NCBI GenBank assembly: GCA_012719955.1
Contig: JAAXZI010000254.1
Span: forward strand, 1 to 36,774
Source of the DNA: Phycisphaerae bacterium
Lineage (GTDB): Bacteria; Planctomycetota; Phycisphaerae; UBA1845; PWPN01
Reading direction: 5' to 3'
DNA length: 36,774 nucleotides
In this document: positions 7,835 through 15,425 of the stretch, one piece after another
How positions within the stretch are numbered: position 1 is the stretch's first letter
Layout of the letters: every line of letters begins with the position of its first letter
The notes under the pieces: model-generated
Seen by the model: the letters and a program-made list of their open reading frames with translations, nothing else
Databases searched by the model: none
Told to the model about the DNA's origin: nothing
Program-made: the position numbers and the translations under genes

Positions 7835-8626
7835 ATGTTTGAGTGGTATACGGTTCTCATAGCCTCCCTGGGCGTGCTCTTCATCGGCATCGCCAAGGCC
7901 GGCTTCGGCGGCGGGTTGGGCATGCTGACCACGCCTATTTGCGTGCTGGCCTTCGGGGCGGGGGGGAAACCGCCTGCCTTTGCGGTGGGGACGTTGTTAC
8001 CGCTGCTGTGCGCGGGCGACGCCTTTTCCCTGTACCACTACTGGGGCAAATGGCGGAAAGAGAATCTCCGCTATTTGCTTCCCGGAACGGTAGTCGGGGT
8101 TCTCGTGGGCGTGCAGCTTATCGACCGCTTCAGCGACCGGGGGGTGAGCATGGCCATCGGCGTCATTGCCGTGACGTTTGTGCTGTTCCAACTCGTCCGG
8201 GAGAAGATCTTCGCGATAGAAGGGGCCTTCGCGCCCAACCATCGGGTGGGCATTCCCTGCGGCATTACCACGGGCATCACCAGCACTTTCGCGCACGGGG
8301 CCGGTCCGGTGGTGAGCATGTTCCTGATCCCGCAGCGGATGCCCAAGGAAATCTACATGGGCACCAGCGTACTGGTTTTCGCGTGGGTCAACTGGATCAA
8401 AATGCCGTTTTTCCTGGGGCAGGGCATCATTACCCGCGAGACGCTGCTGACCGGCCTGTACTATTTTCCGCTGGTGCCGGTCGGCGTATGGCTGGGGGTA
8501 TGGATGAACCGCAAGTGCTCCGAGCGGTGGTTTCTGCGGGTGGTGTATGTGCTGGTATTCCTGGCCGGTCTGCAGCTCATTTCGGGGGCAAACCTGGGCA
8601 GTCTGTTAAGCGGATGGATCAAGTAG
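7835..8626 (+). CDS. TSUP family (TauE/SafE) membrane transporter
   Basis: A 263-residue polytopic protein with about eight hydrophobic segments. The N-terminal 'FIGIAKAGFGGGLGMLTTPI' and the mid-protein 'GITTGITSTFAHGAGPVVSMFLIPQRMPKEIYMGTSVLVFAWVNWIKMPFF' are the two half-repeats characteristic of TauE/SafE/TSUP permeases, which move sulfite, sulfonates or other organic anions. The substrate cannot be read from sequence. No ribosome binding site precedes the ATG; a -10-like TAGACT ends 7 bases before it (7822-7827), so a leaderless message is possible. The last 8 bases overlap the 3' end of the convergent kinase gene. Confidence 0.88.
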   Translation: MFEWYTVLIASLGVLFIGIAKAGFGGGLGMLTTPICVLAFGAGGKPPAFAVGTLLPLLCAGDAFSLYHYWGKWRKENLRYLLPGTVVGVLVGVQLIDRFSDRGVSMAIGVIAVTFVLFQLVREKIFAIEGAFAPNHRVGIPCGITTGITSTFAHGAGPVVSMFLIPQRMPKEIYMGTSVLVFAWVNWIKMPFFLGQGIITRETLLTGLYYFPLVPVGVWLGVWMNRKCSERWFLRVVYVLVFLAGLQLISGANLGSLLSGWIK

Positions 8627-10574
8627 CCTTGCAGGCGCGCTGGTGGCCCGCGGCGGCTTCGATGGCCTTCCATTTTTCCCGCCACTCGGGTTCCGGACGG
8701 CCGGGCCGGGCCAGGTATCCTTTCAAGAAGCGCAGCCGGTCGGTTCGGGTCAGCGTGCGGCAATGCTCGACGCTGCGGGCGAGACGGGCCAGGGCCCGGA
8801 TTTCGGCGGCCTGGCTGGCGTGTCGCACCTGCCGGACGCCATCGAGGTCGACGAGCAGAACGCGCGGCGCGGCCTGGGCTGTCGGATCCCATTGCACCAT
8901 GACGTTGGGGGCCTTCAGATCGCGATGAATAAAGCCGCGCTCGTGCAGCCTGCGGAGCACGACGATGAGCGCGCGGGCGATCTGGGCCTTCAGTTGGAAG
9001 GCCCTGGCCGGCTCCATTTCGCGCAGCTCAACGGCCAGCAGTGTGTCGAGATCGTGGGAGTGGCTGATGTATTCGGTGATAAGGAAGGCGTCCCTGGGCC
9101 GGCCGAGCACGCGCCGCTCGACCACGGCCAGCGGCCGGGCGGTGGGAATCTGACGGTTCAGCAGGGCGTTGGCCAGCCGCCAGTTGCGCATGGGACGCGA
9201 TGGCCGAAACAGCAGAGCCACGCGTTTGAGGAAGCTCCGCGGGATGGATCGCTTGCAGATGACGTCGATACTCTGGCCGGTTTTGTCGTCCAGCCGCGTG
9301 CGGTACACAAGGGCCGAGGGGGAGTCTTTGACCACGTATTCGCGCCGGGCGCCGCGGATCCAATCCTCCGGGCATTGCAGCCAATGCTGCCACTGCTCCA
9401 TACTGAAGCGCGCCCGGGACGCGGGTGAACCTTCGACCGCATGTTTGGCTTCGAGGAACACGTGGGCGCGCCAACCGCGGGAGAGGCGGAGTTTCGCGAA
9501 GTAGCGTCCGGTGCGCAGGGCTCGCCGATCGCGCTTGGCGTAGAGCGCGTTCGCGTGATCGATGGCCGCACGCTCCATCTGGAGAAGAATCCTGCGGCGG
9601 CCCTGGATCCAGGCTCGGGTGTCGTTTCCCAGGAGGTGATATCCGCCGACCGGGGCGGCGGTAGCTGCCTGCTCCGGCGATGATGAAGCATCGGAGCGAC
9701 TGCCGGCGGCGGACTTGGCTTTCCCGATCACGTGGCGCCATTCAAGGTACCGACTCAGGAAGCGAACGCGATCCATGACGGTGGCATGGGTGCGGAACCA
9801 CTGGTTGAACTGGGCCAGGTTTCGCAACATGCTCTGTTCATCGACCGTGCGGTTCGTGCGAATATTAATCAGGTCCACAAACAGGGCCCGGCAAGGGGTC
9901 TGCCCGCTGGATTCGATGAGCACGTTTCCGGCGTGCAAATCGGTATGTTCCAGACCGTTCTCATGGGCCGAGGCGATGAGCCGGGCGGTTGCGTCGATCA
10001 CCTCGTTGCGAAGGCGGCGGGCGTTGGGCGCGGTGTTATCAATCTTGCTCCAGAACTCGTTCAGCGCCACGGCGTGGGCCAGCCCCAGCGTGATCAGAAT
10101 GCTGACAGGATCTCGTCCGCGGAAAGGGGCGGTGCCGACCGCAATGGGTGCGACGGTGTCGATTCCGTGGGCGGCGGCGTAATCGGCGACGCATTTTTCG
10201 CGGATGGCGTCGGGGCCAAGCAGCCAGCGGCGTATTCGAGGCCAGGAGCGCCCAGGTCGGGAGATCTTGGCGAACAGCAGGTGTTGACCCCACTGAAGGC
10301 GCCACACCTGGCGTCCGTCGTTCGTCTTGATCAGTGTGGCCCGCGGATCATCCTTCAGATTCAGCCAATCGGGGCAGTTGTCGGTGTCCAGCAAGTCGAC
10401 CCAGTCGGGCCGAATCTGCCAGGTCCACCGGCCTGAGGAGCGTTTGACCCACTCTGAGCCAGGCGGAGGCGGCGTCCCTGCCGCTGATCCACCCATGGGT
10501 GTACGGGCACCTGACCCGCACAAGGCGGTGTCATTGCTGAGATCCTGGTGAAATCGGAGATTGATCAAGTCCAT
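8619..10574 (-). CDS. Tandem lipopolysaccharide kinase (two Kdo/WaaP-type domains fused)
   Basis: A protein of about 651 residues with two protein-kinase-like domains of the Kdo/WaaP lipopolysaccharide kinase type. Domain 1 has an ATP-site Lys in 'HLLFAKISRPGRS' (about 103), catalytic loop HTDLHAGN (about 210-217) and metal-binding VDLIN (about 233). Domain 2 has Lys in 'DVICKRSIP' (about 441), HRDLKAPN (about 550-557) and VDLDG (about 575). Both loops keep Asp and Asn, so both halves look active. Such kinases phosphorylate inner-core heptose or Kdo, which would support an LPS-type outer membrane. The linker (about 285-345) is Ser/Ala-rich. ATG 10574 was chosen; GTG 10595 adds 7 residues and neither has a clear ribosome binding site. 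It converges with and overlaps the TSUP gene by 8 bp. Confidence 0.85.
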   Translation of the reverse strand: MDLINLRFHQDLSNDTALCGSGARTPMGGSAAGTPPPPGSEWVKRSSGRWTWQIRPDWVDLLDTDNCPDWLNLKDDPRATLIKTNDGRQVWRLQWGQHLLFAKISRPGRSWPRIRRWLLGPDAIREKCVADYAAAHGIDTVAPIAVGTAPFRGRDPVSILITLGLAHAVALNEFWSKIDNTAPNARRLRNEVIDATARLIASAHENGLEHTDLHAGNVLIESSGQTPCRALFVDLINIRTNRTVDEQSMLRNLAQFNQWFRTHATVMDRVRFLSRYLEWRHVIGKAKSAAGSRSDASSSPEQAATAAPVGGYHLLGNDTRAWIQGRRRILLQMERAAIDHANALYAKRDRRALRTGRYFAKLRLSRGWRAHVFLEAKHAVEGSPASRARFSMEQWQHWLQCPEDWIRGARREYVVKDSPSALVYRTRLDDKTGQSIDVICKRSIPRSFLKRVALLFRPSRPMRNWRLANALLNRQIPTARPLAVVERRVLGRPRDAFLITEYISHSHDLDTLLAVELREMEPARAFQLKAQIARALIVVLRRLHERGFIHRDLKAPNVMVQWDPTAQAAPRVLLVDLDGVRQVRHASQAAEIRALARLARSVEHCRTLTRTDRLRFLKGYLARPGRPEPEWREKWKAIEAAAGHQRACKAT

Positions 10575-10739
10575 CGTCTGGTGAGCGGAACCCACCCGCC
10601 CGGGTGCATCACAACAACAGTCAGGGCTGAATCTTACGGAGAACCAAGTGTAACCGCAAGCGAGGTTTTGTGAAGCGTGTATGCAAATAAGGTTGGTATG
10701 CGGCAGCGGTTTGGGGTGATGAAGAAGCTTTTCGGTACG

Positions 10740-10767
10740 TTGACTAGGGTGGGTACCTGAATAGTAT
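10740..10767 (+). promoter_or_regulatory. Candidate sigma-70 promoter of the MBOAT operon
   Basis: TTGACT (10740-10745, 5 of 6 to consensus) and TAGTAT (10762-10767, 4 of 6) are separated by 16 bases. The -10 overlaps the small dyad GAATA-G-TATTC (10759-10769), a possible operator. It lies in the 293-bp divergent gap between the kinase gene and the MBOAT gene and would give a leader of about 115 bases. The remainder of the gap shows no gene. Confidence 0.45.
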
Positions 10768-10808
10768 TCGGTAGTGTTCGAGGTCCAGGCAATCCGATGC
10801 CAGTCTGT

Positions 10809-10839
10809 CAGCCGGTGAAAGTACGTTCACCTCTGGCTG
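10809..10839 (+). other. Leader hairpin upstream of the MBOAT gene
   Basis: CAGCC-GGTGAA (10809-10819) pairs with TTCACC (10826-10831) and, after a 3-base bulge, GGCTG (10835-10839), giving 11 bp around a 6-base loop. It sits in the predicted 5' leader, about 50 bases before the ATG. It has no T-run, so it is not a terminator; it could be a regulatory or stabilising structure. It matches no riboswitch I recognise. Confidence 0.4.
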
Positions 10840-10888
10840 GAATCTTCTCGCCCGACGAGGGGCGCGGCGGGCGAGGACGCACTCAACC

Positions 10889-12310
10889 ATGCTTTTCAAC
10901 TCCATGCATTTTGCGGTTTTCTTTGTGGCGGTCACCGCCGCTTTTTTTGCCATTCCGGTCAAGCTTCGTCCGCTGCTGCTGCTGGGGGCCAGTTATTACT
11001 TTTACATGAGCTGGGAGCCCGGCTATGCGGTGCTGATTATCTTCACGACGCTGGTCTGTTACGCGTGCGCCCGGGGCCTGGAACGGGCGACGGCGCAAAC
11101 CGTGCGAAAAGTGCTGCTGGCGGTGGGGGTGTCCTGCGGGCTGGGCGTGTTGTTTGTGTTCAAGTACTTCAACTTCGTGGGGCAGGCCCTTCGCGACGCG
11201 CTGGGTCTTGTTCATGTGCAGGTGGATTGGCCGCTTCTGGAAGTGCTTCTGCCGGTGGGGATTTCGTTCTACACCTTCCAGGGCATCGGCTACATGGTGG
11301 ACGTTTACCGGCGAAACATTCCGGCGGAGCGAAGTCTGCAGCGGTTCGCGTTGTTCAAGGTTTTCTACCCGCAGCTTGTGGCCGGTCCGATCGAACGTGC
11401 GGGGAACCTGTTGCCCCAGATGGCCCTGGACAAGCCCTGGGACACCGGGCAGGTCTGGAGCGGTCTTCAACTGATGCTCTGGGGGTTGTTCAAGAAGGTG
11501 GTGATCGCCGACCGTGCCGCCATCTACGTGGATGCCATCTACAACGATGTGGCCGGACACTCCGGCCCCACGTACCTGCTGGCCACGTATCTGTTTGCCT
11601 TCCAGATTTACTGCGATTTCTCGGGCTACTCGGATATAGCCATCGGTTCGGCCCGCGTGCTGGGGGTGGACTTGATGCAGAATTTCCGGCGGCCGTACTT
11701 TGCGACGACCATCCCTGATTTCTGGCGCCGGTGGCACATTTCGCTGTCCACGTGGCTTCGCGACTACCTGTACATCCCGCTGGGGGGCAACCGTCAGGGC
11801 GTGTCGCGCATGTATCTGAGCCTGATGATCACCATGTTTCTGGGGGGAATCTGGCATGGGGCCAACTGGACGTTCCTGATCTGGGGCCTGCTGCAGGGCG
11901 TGATGCTCTGCGCCTCCAAGGCGACGCTTCCCGCCCGCGATGCGCTGGTGGCCCGGCTGGGGCTGCCGTGGCAGGTCGTGCAGGCCTGGCGCATGGTGGT
12001 GACCTTCCACCTGGTGTGTCTTTCGTGGGTGTTCTTCCGGGCGAATACGGCGGGGGATGCCTTCTATATCCTGACGCATCTGTTCGACGGCTGGCCGCGG
12101 TTGTTCTTTGATGGCATGGTGATCTGGCACGTTCTGCCGGCCATTCTCCTGTTGTTGATCGTTCAGGTGCTTCAGTCGCGCGGGTCGGTGGCGAACCGCC
12201 TGAGGGCCTTGCCGGCGCCGGCCCGTCTGGGCGTGTACGTGACCGCGGTATTTTCCATCGTTCTCTTCGGCGTGGACTTTGGCAGCCAGTTTATTTACTT
12301 CCAGTTCTAG
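10889..12310 (+). CDS. MBOAT family O-acyltransferase (AlgI-like)
   Basis: A 473-residue polytopic membrane protein that moves acyl (usually acetyl) groups across the membrane to a surface glycan or polymer. 'PVGISFYTFQGIGYMVDVYRR' (about 128-150), 'PQLVAGPIERA' (about 165-175), 'FSGYSDIAIGSARVLGV', 'RPYFATTIPDFWRRWHISLSTWLRDYLYIPLGGNR' (about 270-305) and 'MFLGGIWHGANWTFLIWG' with the catalytic His at about 323 are the standard AlgI/DltB signature. The product 24 bp downstream is an SGNH-type partner, the usual second component of such acylation systems. The acceptor polymer is unknown: no alginate or teichoic acid genes are nearby. Confidence 0.93.
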   Translation: MLFNSMHFAVFFVAVTAAFFAIPVKLRPLLLLGASYYFYMSWEPGYAVLIIFTTLVCYACARGLERATAQTVRKVLLAVGVSCGLGVLFVFKYFNFVGQALRDALGLVHVQVDWPLLEVLLPVGISFYTFQGIGYMVDVYRRNIPAERSLQRFALFKVFYPQLVAGPIERAGNLLPQMALDKPWDTGQVWSGLQLMLWGLFKKVVIADRAAIYVDAIYNDVAGHSGPTYLLATYLFAFQIYCDFSGYSDIAIGSARVLGVDLMQNFRRPYFATTIPDFWRRWHISLSTWLRDYLYIPLGGNRQGVSRMYLSLMITMFLGGIWHGANWTFLIWGLLQGVMLCASKATLPARDALVARLGLPWQVVQAWRMVVTFHLVCLSWVFFRANTAGDAFYILTHLFDGWPRLFFDGMVIWHVLPAILLLLIVQVLQSRGSVANRLRALPAPARLGVYVTAVFSIVLFGVDFGSQFIYFQF

Positions 12311-12334
12311 GGAGTCGGAAGCGAGAGGAAGCGT

Positions 12335-13459
12335 ATGTCTCCACACGACGCGGACATCGCGATGGCAGGTTCGGTACTCCCGGCGCGTCGAAGTCACGAG
12401 CGGCCTCGTAACGGGTTGCGCGGACGCCGAAGCATGTGGCTCATGGCGGCGGCGTTCTTGGCGGCCGTGGTGCTGCTGGATCGGGGTATTTTTCTGTTGC
12501 TGGACAGGGCGTTCCGGGAAGTGGAGGTGGGCGCCTTCGGGGGGATTATCAATCACGCGCGCAAGGCCCGCGCGGAGGTGGTGGTGCTGGGCAGTTCACG
12601 GGCCCTGCGCCACTACGACACCGCCCTCCTGCGCGATCGGCTCGGGAAAACGGTGTACAACGCCGGCTGCGATGGTCAGGGCTTCCCTTACATGCGCGGG
12701 GTCATGGACCTGCTCCTGCGCGACTACACGCCGGAGCTGTTCATCATCGACGTGGATCCGACTTTCGTCGTCGACCCCGACCCGTACCTGGATCGAGCCA
12801 CGCTGCTGGCGTCATTCCTGGACGAATCCGAGGTGATTCGTGAAATGATTTACTCGCGCGGGCCGCTGGAGCGTTTGAAATATCTCTCCAAATCCTTTCG
12901 GTACAACGGCCGGGCGTTGCCCATCCTGCGCGACTGGGGCGTGCCCAACCGCTCGGACGCCGGCTATGAGCCGGTGGACGGCCGCATGAACCAGGCCCTG
13001 GCGAACATGGCGCTGCCCCCGATGGAGGGCAAGCGGCTGGACCCGCGAGACCTCGAATTGCTCGCTGACATGATTCGGGCGGCGCGGGCCGCCGGCAGCC
13101 GGGTGGTGCTGGTCAATTCTCCCAGGTACGGTGCGGACTTTGATTCCTGCTCGATCCGGCGTGCCTGCTTCGAGAGCCTGCAGGCCGTGGCCGACCGGGA
13201 GGGGGTTCCCTATGTTCGTGTCTGTCTGGACTGCGTGCCGGAATTGCGCGACCCGGCGATGTTCCTCAACCCGGCCCACCTGAACCGCGAGGGGGCGGCG
13301 CGTTTTAGCGCCATGGTGGCCAGCCGGTTGGACGACATGGGGCTCTGCGACGCCACGGGCGCACGTTCCGCCTCCCAGGCGGACTATTCTCGCTGCCGGC
13401 GCTGTCGACAACCGCAGGCACGAGGATCCAATCCACGGGATGAAGATCCACCGGCCTAA
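12335..13459 (+). CDS. Membrane-anchored SGNH-like acyltransfer partner of the MBOAT protein
   Basis: 374 residues. A 33-residue basic cytoplasmic start is followed by one membrane anchor (about 34-55, 'MWLMAAAFLAAVVLLDRGIFLLL') and an extracytoplasmic SGNH/DltD/AlgJ-like domain. Block I is 'VVVLGSSRALRHYD' with candidate nucleophile Ser87, and 'FLNPAHLNREGAARFS' carries the block V His (about 315). The usual Asp three residues before that His is replaced (N-P-A-H), as in DltD-like proteins. I infer it finishes O-acetylation of an exported glycan using acyl groups supplied by the MBOAT. The start has a GAGAGGAAG ribosome binding site. The last 40 residues (Cys/Arg/Gln/Pro-rich) look like read-through into repeat DNA rather than a domain. 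Confidence 0.8.
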   Translation: MSPHDADIAMAGSVLPARRSHERPRNGLRGRRSMWLMAAAFLAAVVLLDRGIFLLLDRAFREVEVGAFGGIINHARKARAEVVVLGSSRALRHYDTALLRDRLGKTVYNAGCDGQGFPYMRGVMDLLLRDYTPELFIIDVDPTFVVDPDPYLDRATLLASFLDESEVIREMIYSRGPLERLKYLSKSFRYNGRALPILRDWGVPNRSDAGYEPVDGRMNQALANMALPPMEGKRLDPRDLELLADMIRAARAAGSRVVLVNSPRYGADFDSCSIRRACFESLQAVADREGVPYVRVCLDCVPELRDPAMFLNPAHLNREGAARFSAMVASRLDDMGLCDATGARSASQADYSRCRRCRQPQARGSNPRDEDPPA

Positions 13460-13495
13460 TGCCATTTCCAGTACACCAGTCTCTCGGCGGATCAG

Positions 13496-13634
13496 GCGGT
13501 CAAGATGCCCTCCCCGCAGAATTCAATTCAGGCGGGCAAGATACCCGCCCTCCAGAACCGCCGACCGGCGTTGTTGGGGGGGGCATCCTGCCCGCCTCGT
13601 GGGCCGAAGCGCGAGACTCCCGGACCGAGAAGGG
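13496..13634 (+). repeat. Cluster of GGCGGGC-type palindromic repeats (copy A)
   Basis: Three related palindromic units lie between the SGNH gene and the YbaK-like gene: GGCGGTCAAGATGCCC at 13496-13511, GGCGGGC-AAGAT-ACCCGCC at 13531-13549, and GGCATCCTGCCCGCC at 13582-13596. The third unit and its flank (13576-13634) match an inverted copy at 23841-23900 with only about six differences over some 55 bp. This is a dispersed REP-like family. The 314-bp gap holds no other gene; an open frame continuous with the YbaK gene upstream of 13774 reads through these repeats and is not used. Confidence 0.75.
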
Positions 13635-13773
13635 CACCAGTCATGCCGACAGTTCCAGCGCGGCTTTCGCGGATCTCTTGACCTCCCGCCTGTGCGATCC
13701 GAAGATGCCGACGGCGGGCGTTTGCGCCCGTGCCGAGTTGTGCCGGAGGTGCCAAAGCGAACCGGGTTTGAGC

Positions 13774-14238
13774 ATGTCCGATACCAATGCCGTCAAATGG
13801 CTTCGCGCGCAGGGTGTGAAGTTTCAGGTGTTGACTTACGCTTTTACGGAGGTTGGGGCCGACCTGGCCGCCGCGGGCGTAGGCCGGCCGTTGGAGGCCT
13901 GCTGCAAGACGCTGGTGGTCAAGGCCGCCGGACCGAGTTTTCATGTGGCCATCATCCCGGGCGACCAGCGTTTTAACACCCGCAAGATGGCCGCGGCCGT
14001 GGGGGTCAAGTCGGCGGATCTGGCTGATCCCGCCGAAGCGGAGAAGATCACCGGCTATCATGTGGGCGGCATTTCCCCCTTCGCGATGCGCCGCAGGCTG
14101 CCCACCGTGATCGAGGAGTCGCTCCTGGCGCTGGACACCATTCTTGTGAACGGCGGCCAGCGCGGCGTGCTGGTGGAGATGGCCACGCAGGACGTCGTAC
14201 GCCTGCTTGACGCCCGTCCGGCCGATCTGTGCGGGTGA
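13774..14238 (+). CDS. ybaK: YbaK/EbsC-type aminoacyl-tRNA deacylase
   Basis: 154 residues, the normal length of the family. YbaK hydrolyses Cys-tRNA(Pro), correcting a mistake of prolyl-tRNA synthetase. Family segments are 'TNAVKWLRAQGVKFQVLTY' at the start, 'CCKTLVVKAAGPSFHVAIIPGDQRFNTRKMAAAVG' with the conserved catalytic-site Lys in 'KTLV', 'ADPAEAEKITGYHVGGISPFAMRRRLPTVIEES' including the GGISP loop, and 'DTILVNGGQRGVLVEM'. The open frame extends upstream to 13459, but those 105 residues are low-complexity and encoded by palindromic repeats, so ATG 13774 is chosen despite a weak ribosome binding site. Confidence 0.92.
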   Translation: MSDTNAVKWLRAQGVKFQVLTYAFTEVGADLAAAGVGRPLEACCKTLVVKAAGPSFHVAIIPGDQRFNTRKMAAAVGVKSADLADPAEAEKITGYHVGGISPFAMRRRLPTVIEESLLALDTILVNGGQRGVLVEMATQDVVRLLDARPADLCG

Positions 14239-14250
14239 CCGGTTCTCCGT

Positions 14251-14279
14251 TTTCCAAGCTGATGCCGGGACTCTATAAT
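14251..14279 (+). promoter_or_regulatory. Candidate sigma-70 promoter for the ThuA-like gene
   Basis: TTTCCA (14251-14256, 4 of 6) and a perfect TATAAT (14274-14279) are separated by 17 bases. It starts 12 bases after the ybaK stop and would give a leader of about 110 bases before the ThuA-like gene at 14397. Confidence 0.6.
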
Positions 14280-14396
14280 GGCGGCCGCACGCGGTGCCTG
14301 GCAGGCGCCTTGACCGGCGCGTGGTGGTTGGCGCGCTCGTCCGGCGCGTCGAGGAACATTTTCCAAGGATCATGTACGTTCTGTGAAAGGTGACCG

Positions 14397-15161
14397 ATGA
14401 GACAAGCGTTTCGACTGACCATGGTTGCGGCGGCATTTGCGGCTCTGATTCTTCCCGGCCTGGCGGCCGAGAAGCCCGCGGAGAAACCGGCGGAGAAGGC
14501 ACTCACCCGGCTGCTGATCGTGACCGGCCGGGATGTGCCCGCGCACAAATGGCGCGAGACCACCCCGGTGCTGCGCGAGCACCTCGAAGCCACCGGCGAG
14601 TTCGAGGTGGTGGTCAGCGAGGAACCGCTGGTCCTGGAATCTTCGGCGCTGGACAGCTACGACGTCATCCTGCTGAACTACTACAACTGGGAACGTCCAG
14701 GAATTACCCCTAAAGCCCAGGAAAACCTTCTGAAATTCGTGAAGGGGGGCAAGGGGCTGGTTTCGTTCCATTTCTCGTGCCGGGCCTTCGAGCACGAGTG
14801 GCCGGAGTACCGCAACCTGATCGGCCGGATCTGGACCACCGGTTCGGGCCACGGGCCGCGGGGGAAGTTTGAAGCGAAAATCAAGGACCGGGAGCACTTC
14901 ATCACCCAGGGCATCAGCGACTTCCAGGCTGACGACGAGCTTTATGCGAAGCTGGTCGGCGACGCGCCCATTCATGTGCTGGTCGAGGCGTATTCCGAGT
15001 GGAGCGGGCGGGTGGAGCCCTTGGTCTGGACGCTTGAGTACGGCAAGGGCCGCGTTTACAACAATGTTTTCGGCCACGACGTGAAAGCCTGCCGCGACCC
15101 GAATTTCGCGAAGCTGCTGCAGCGCGGGACGCTGTGGGCCGCGGGAAAAGACGCGAAGTGA
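14397..15161 (+). CDS. Secreted ThuA-like domain protein
   Basis: 254 residues with a signal peptide (1-23, ending GLAA) and an 'EKPAEKPAEK' linker, then a ThuA-like (class I glutamine amidotransferase-like fold) domain: 'RLLIVTGRDVPAHKWRETTPVLREHLEA', 'YDVILLNYYNW', 'GGKGLVSFHFSCRAFEHEWPEYRNLIGRIW', 'DREHFITQGI' and 'PLVWTLEYGKGRVYNNVFGHD'. The nucleophile-position strand-turn here reads 'VSFHFSC', with His rather than the amidotransferase Cys, as is usual in ThuA proteins, whose activity is linked to sugar (trehalose, sucrose) or glycan metabolism but poorly defined. The ribosome binding site AAAGGTGA is good. It is likely exported to the periplasm and precedes another secreted glycan-related protein. 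Confidence 0.85.
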   Translation: MRQAFRLTMVAAAFAALILPGLAAEKPAEKPAEKALTRLLIVTGRDVPAHKWRETTPVLREHLEATGEFEVVVSEEPLVLESSALDSYDVILLNYYNWERPGITPKAQENLLKFVKGGKGLVSFHFSCRAFEHEWPEYRNLIGRIWTTGSGHGPRGKFEAKIKDREHFITQGISDFQADDELYAKLVGDAPIHVLVEAYSEWSGRVEPLVWTLEYGKGRVYNNVFGHDVKACRDPNFAKLLQRGTLWAAGKDAK

Positions 15162-15209
15162 CGCGCGAGAAAAGATGCGAAGTGGCAACGGTTGCCCGGC
15201 GGTTTTTCA

Positions 15210-15237
15210 GGGCGCGGTTTTCCAAATGACCGCGCCC
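15210..15237. other. Nine-bp hairpin after the ThuA-like gene
   Basis: GGGCGCGGT (15210-15218) pairs perfectly with ACCGCGCCC (15229-15237) around a 10-base loop, 49 bases past the stop codon. There is no T-run on the plus strand, so it may slow polymerase or protect the 3' end rather than act as a standard terminator. The rest of the 264-bp gap before the next gene shows nothing further. Confidence 0.45.
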
Positions 15238-15425
15238 AAACAACGGACAAGAGGACCACGGACCCGGCAAGGGAGGGCGACCGGAGCGGAAGCCCGAACC
15301 AACGACTGATATCATGCCCTGGGGCCCTAGATGGTGGGCGCGGCCCGCGCCGGGACCTCGGTGGTCTTTTGTGTCCTCGGTAACCGATCCCTTCCCGGCG
15401 GCGCTGTATTCTCCTGAGGGTTTCC

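Noticed and set aside
10883..12556. Long antisense frame over the MBOAT and SGNH genes.
   Set aside because: The plus-strand genes carry clear catalytic motifs; the antisense product is His/Gln/Pro-rich with no fold or ribosome binding site.
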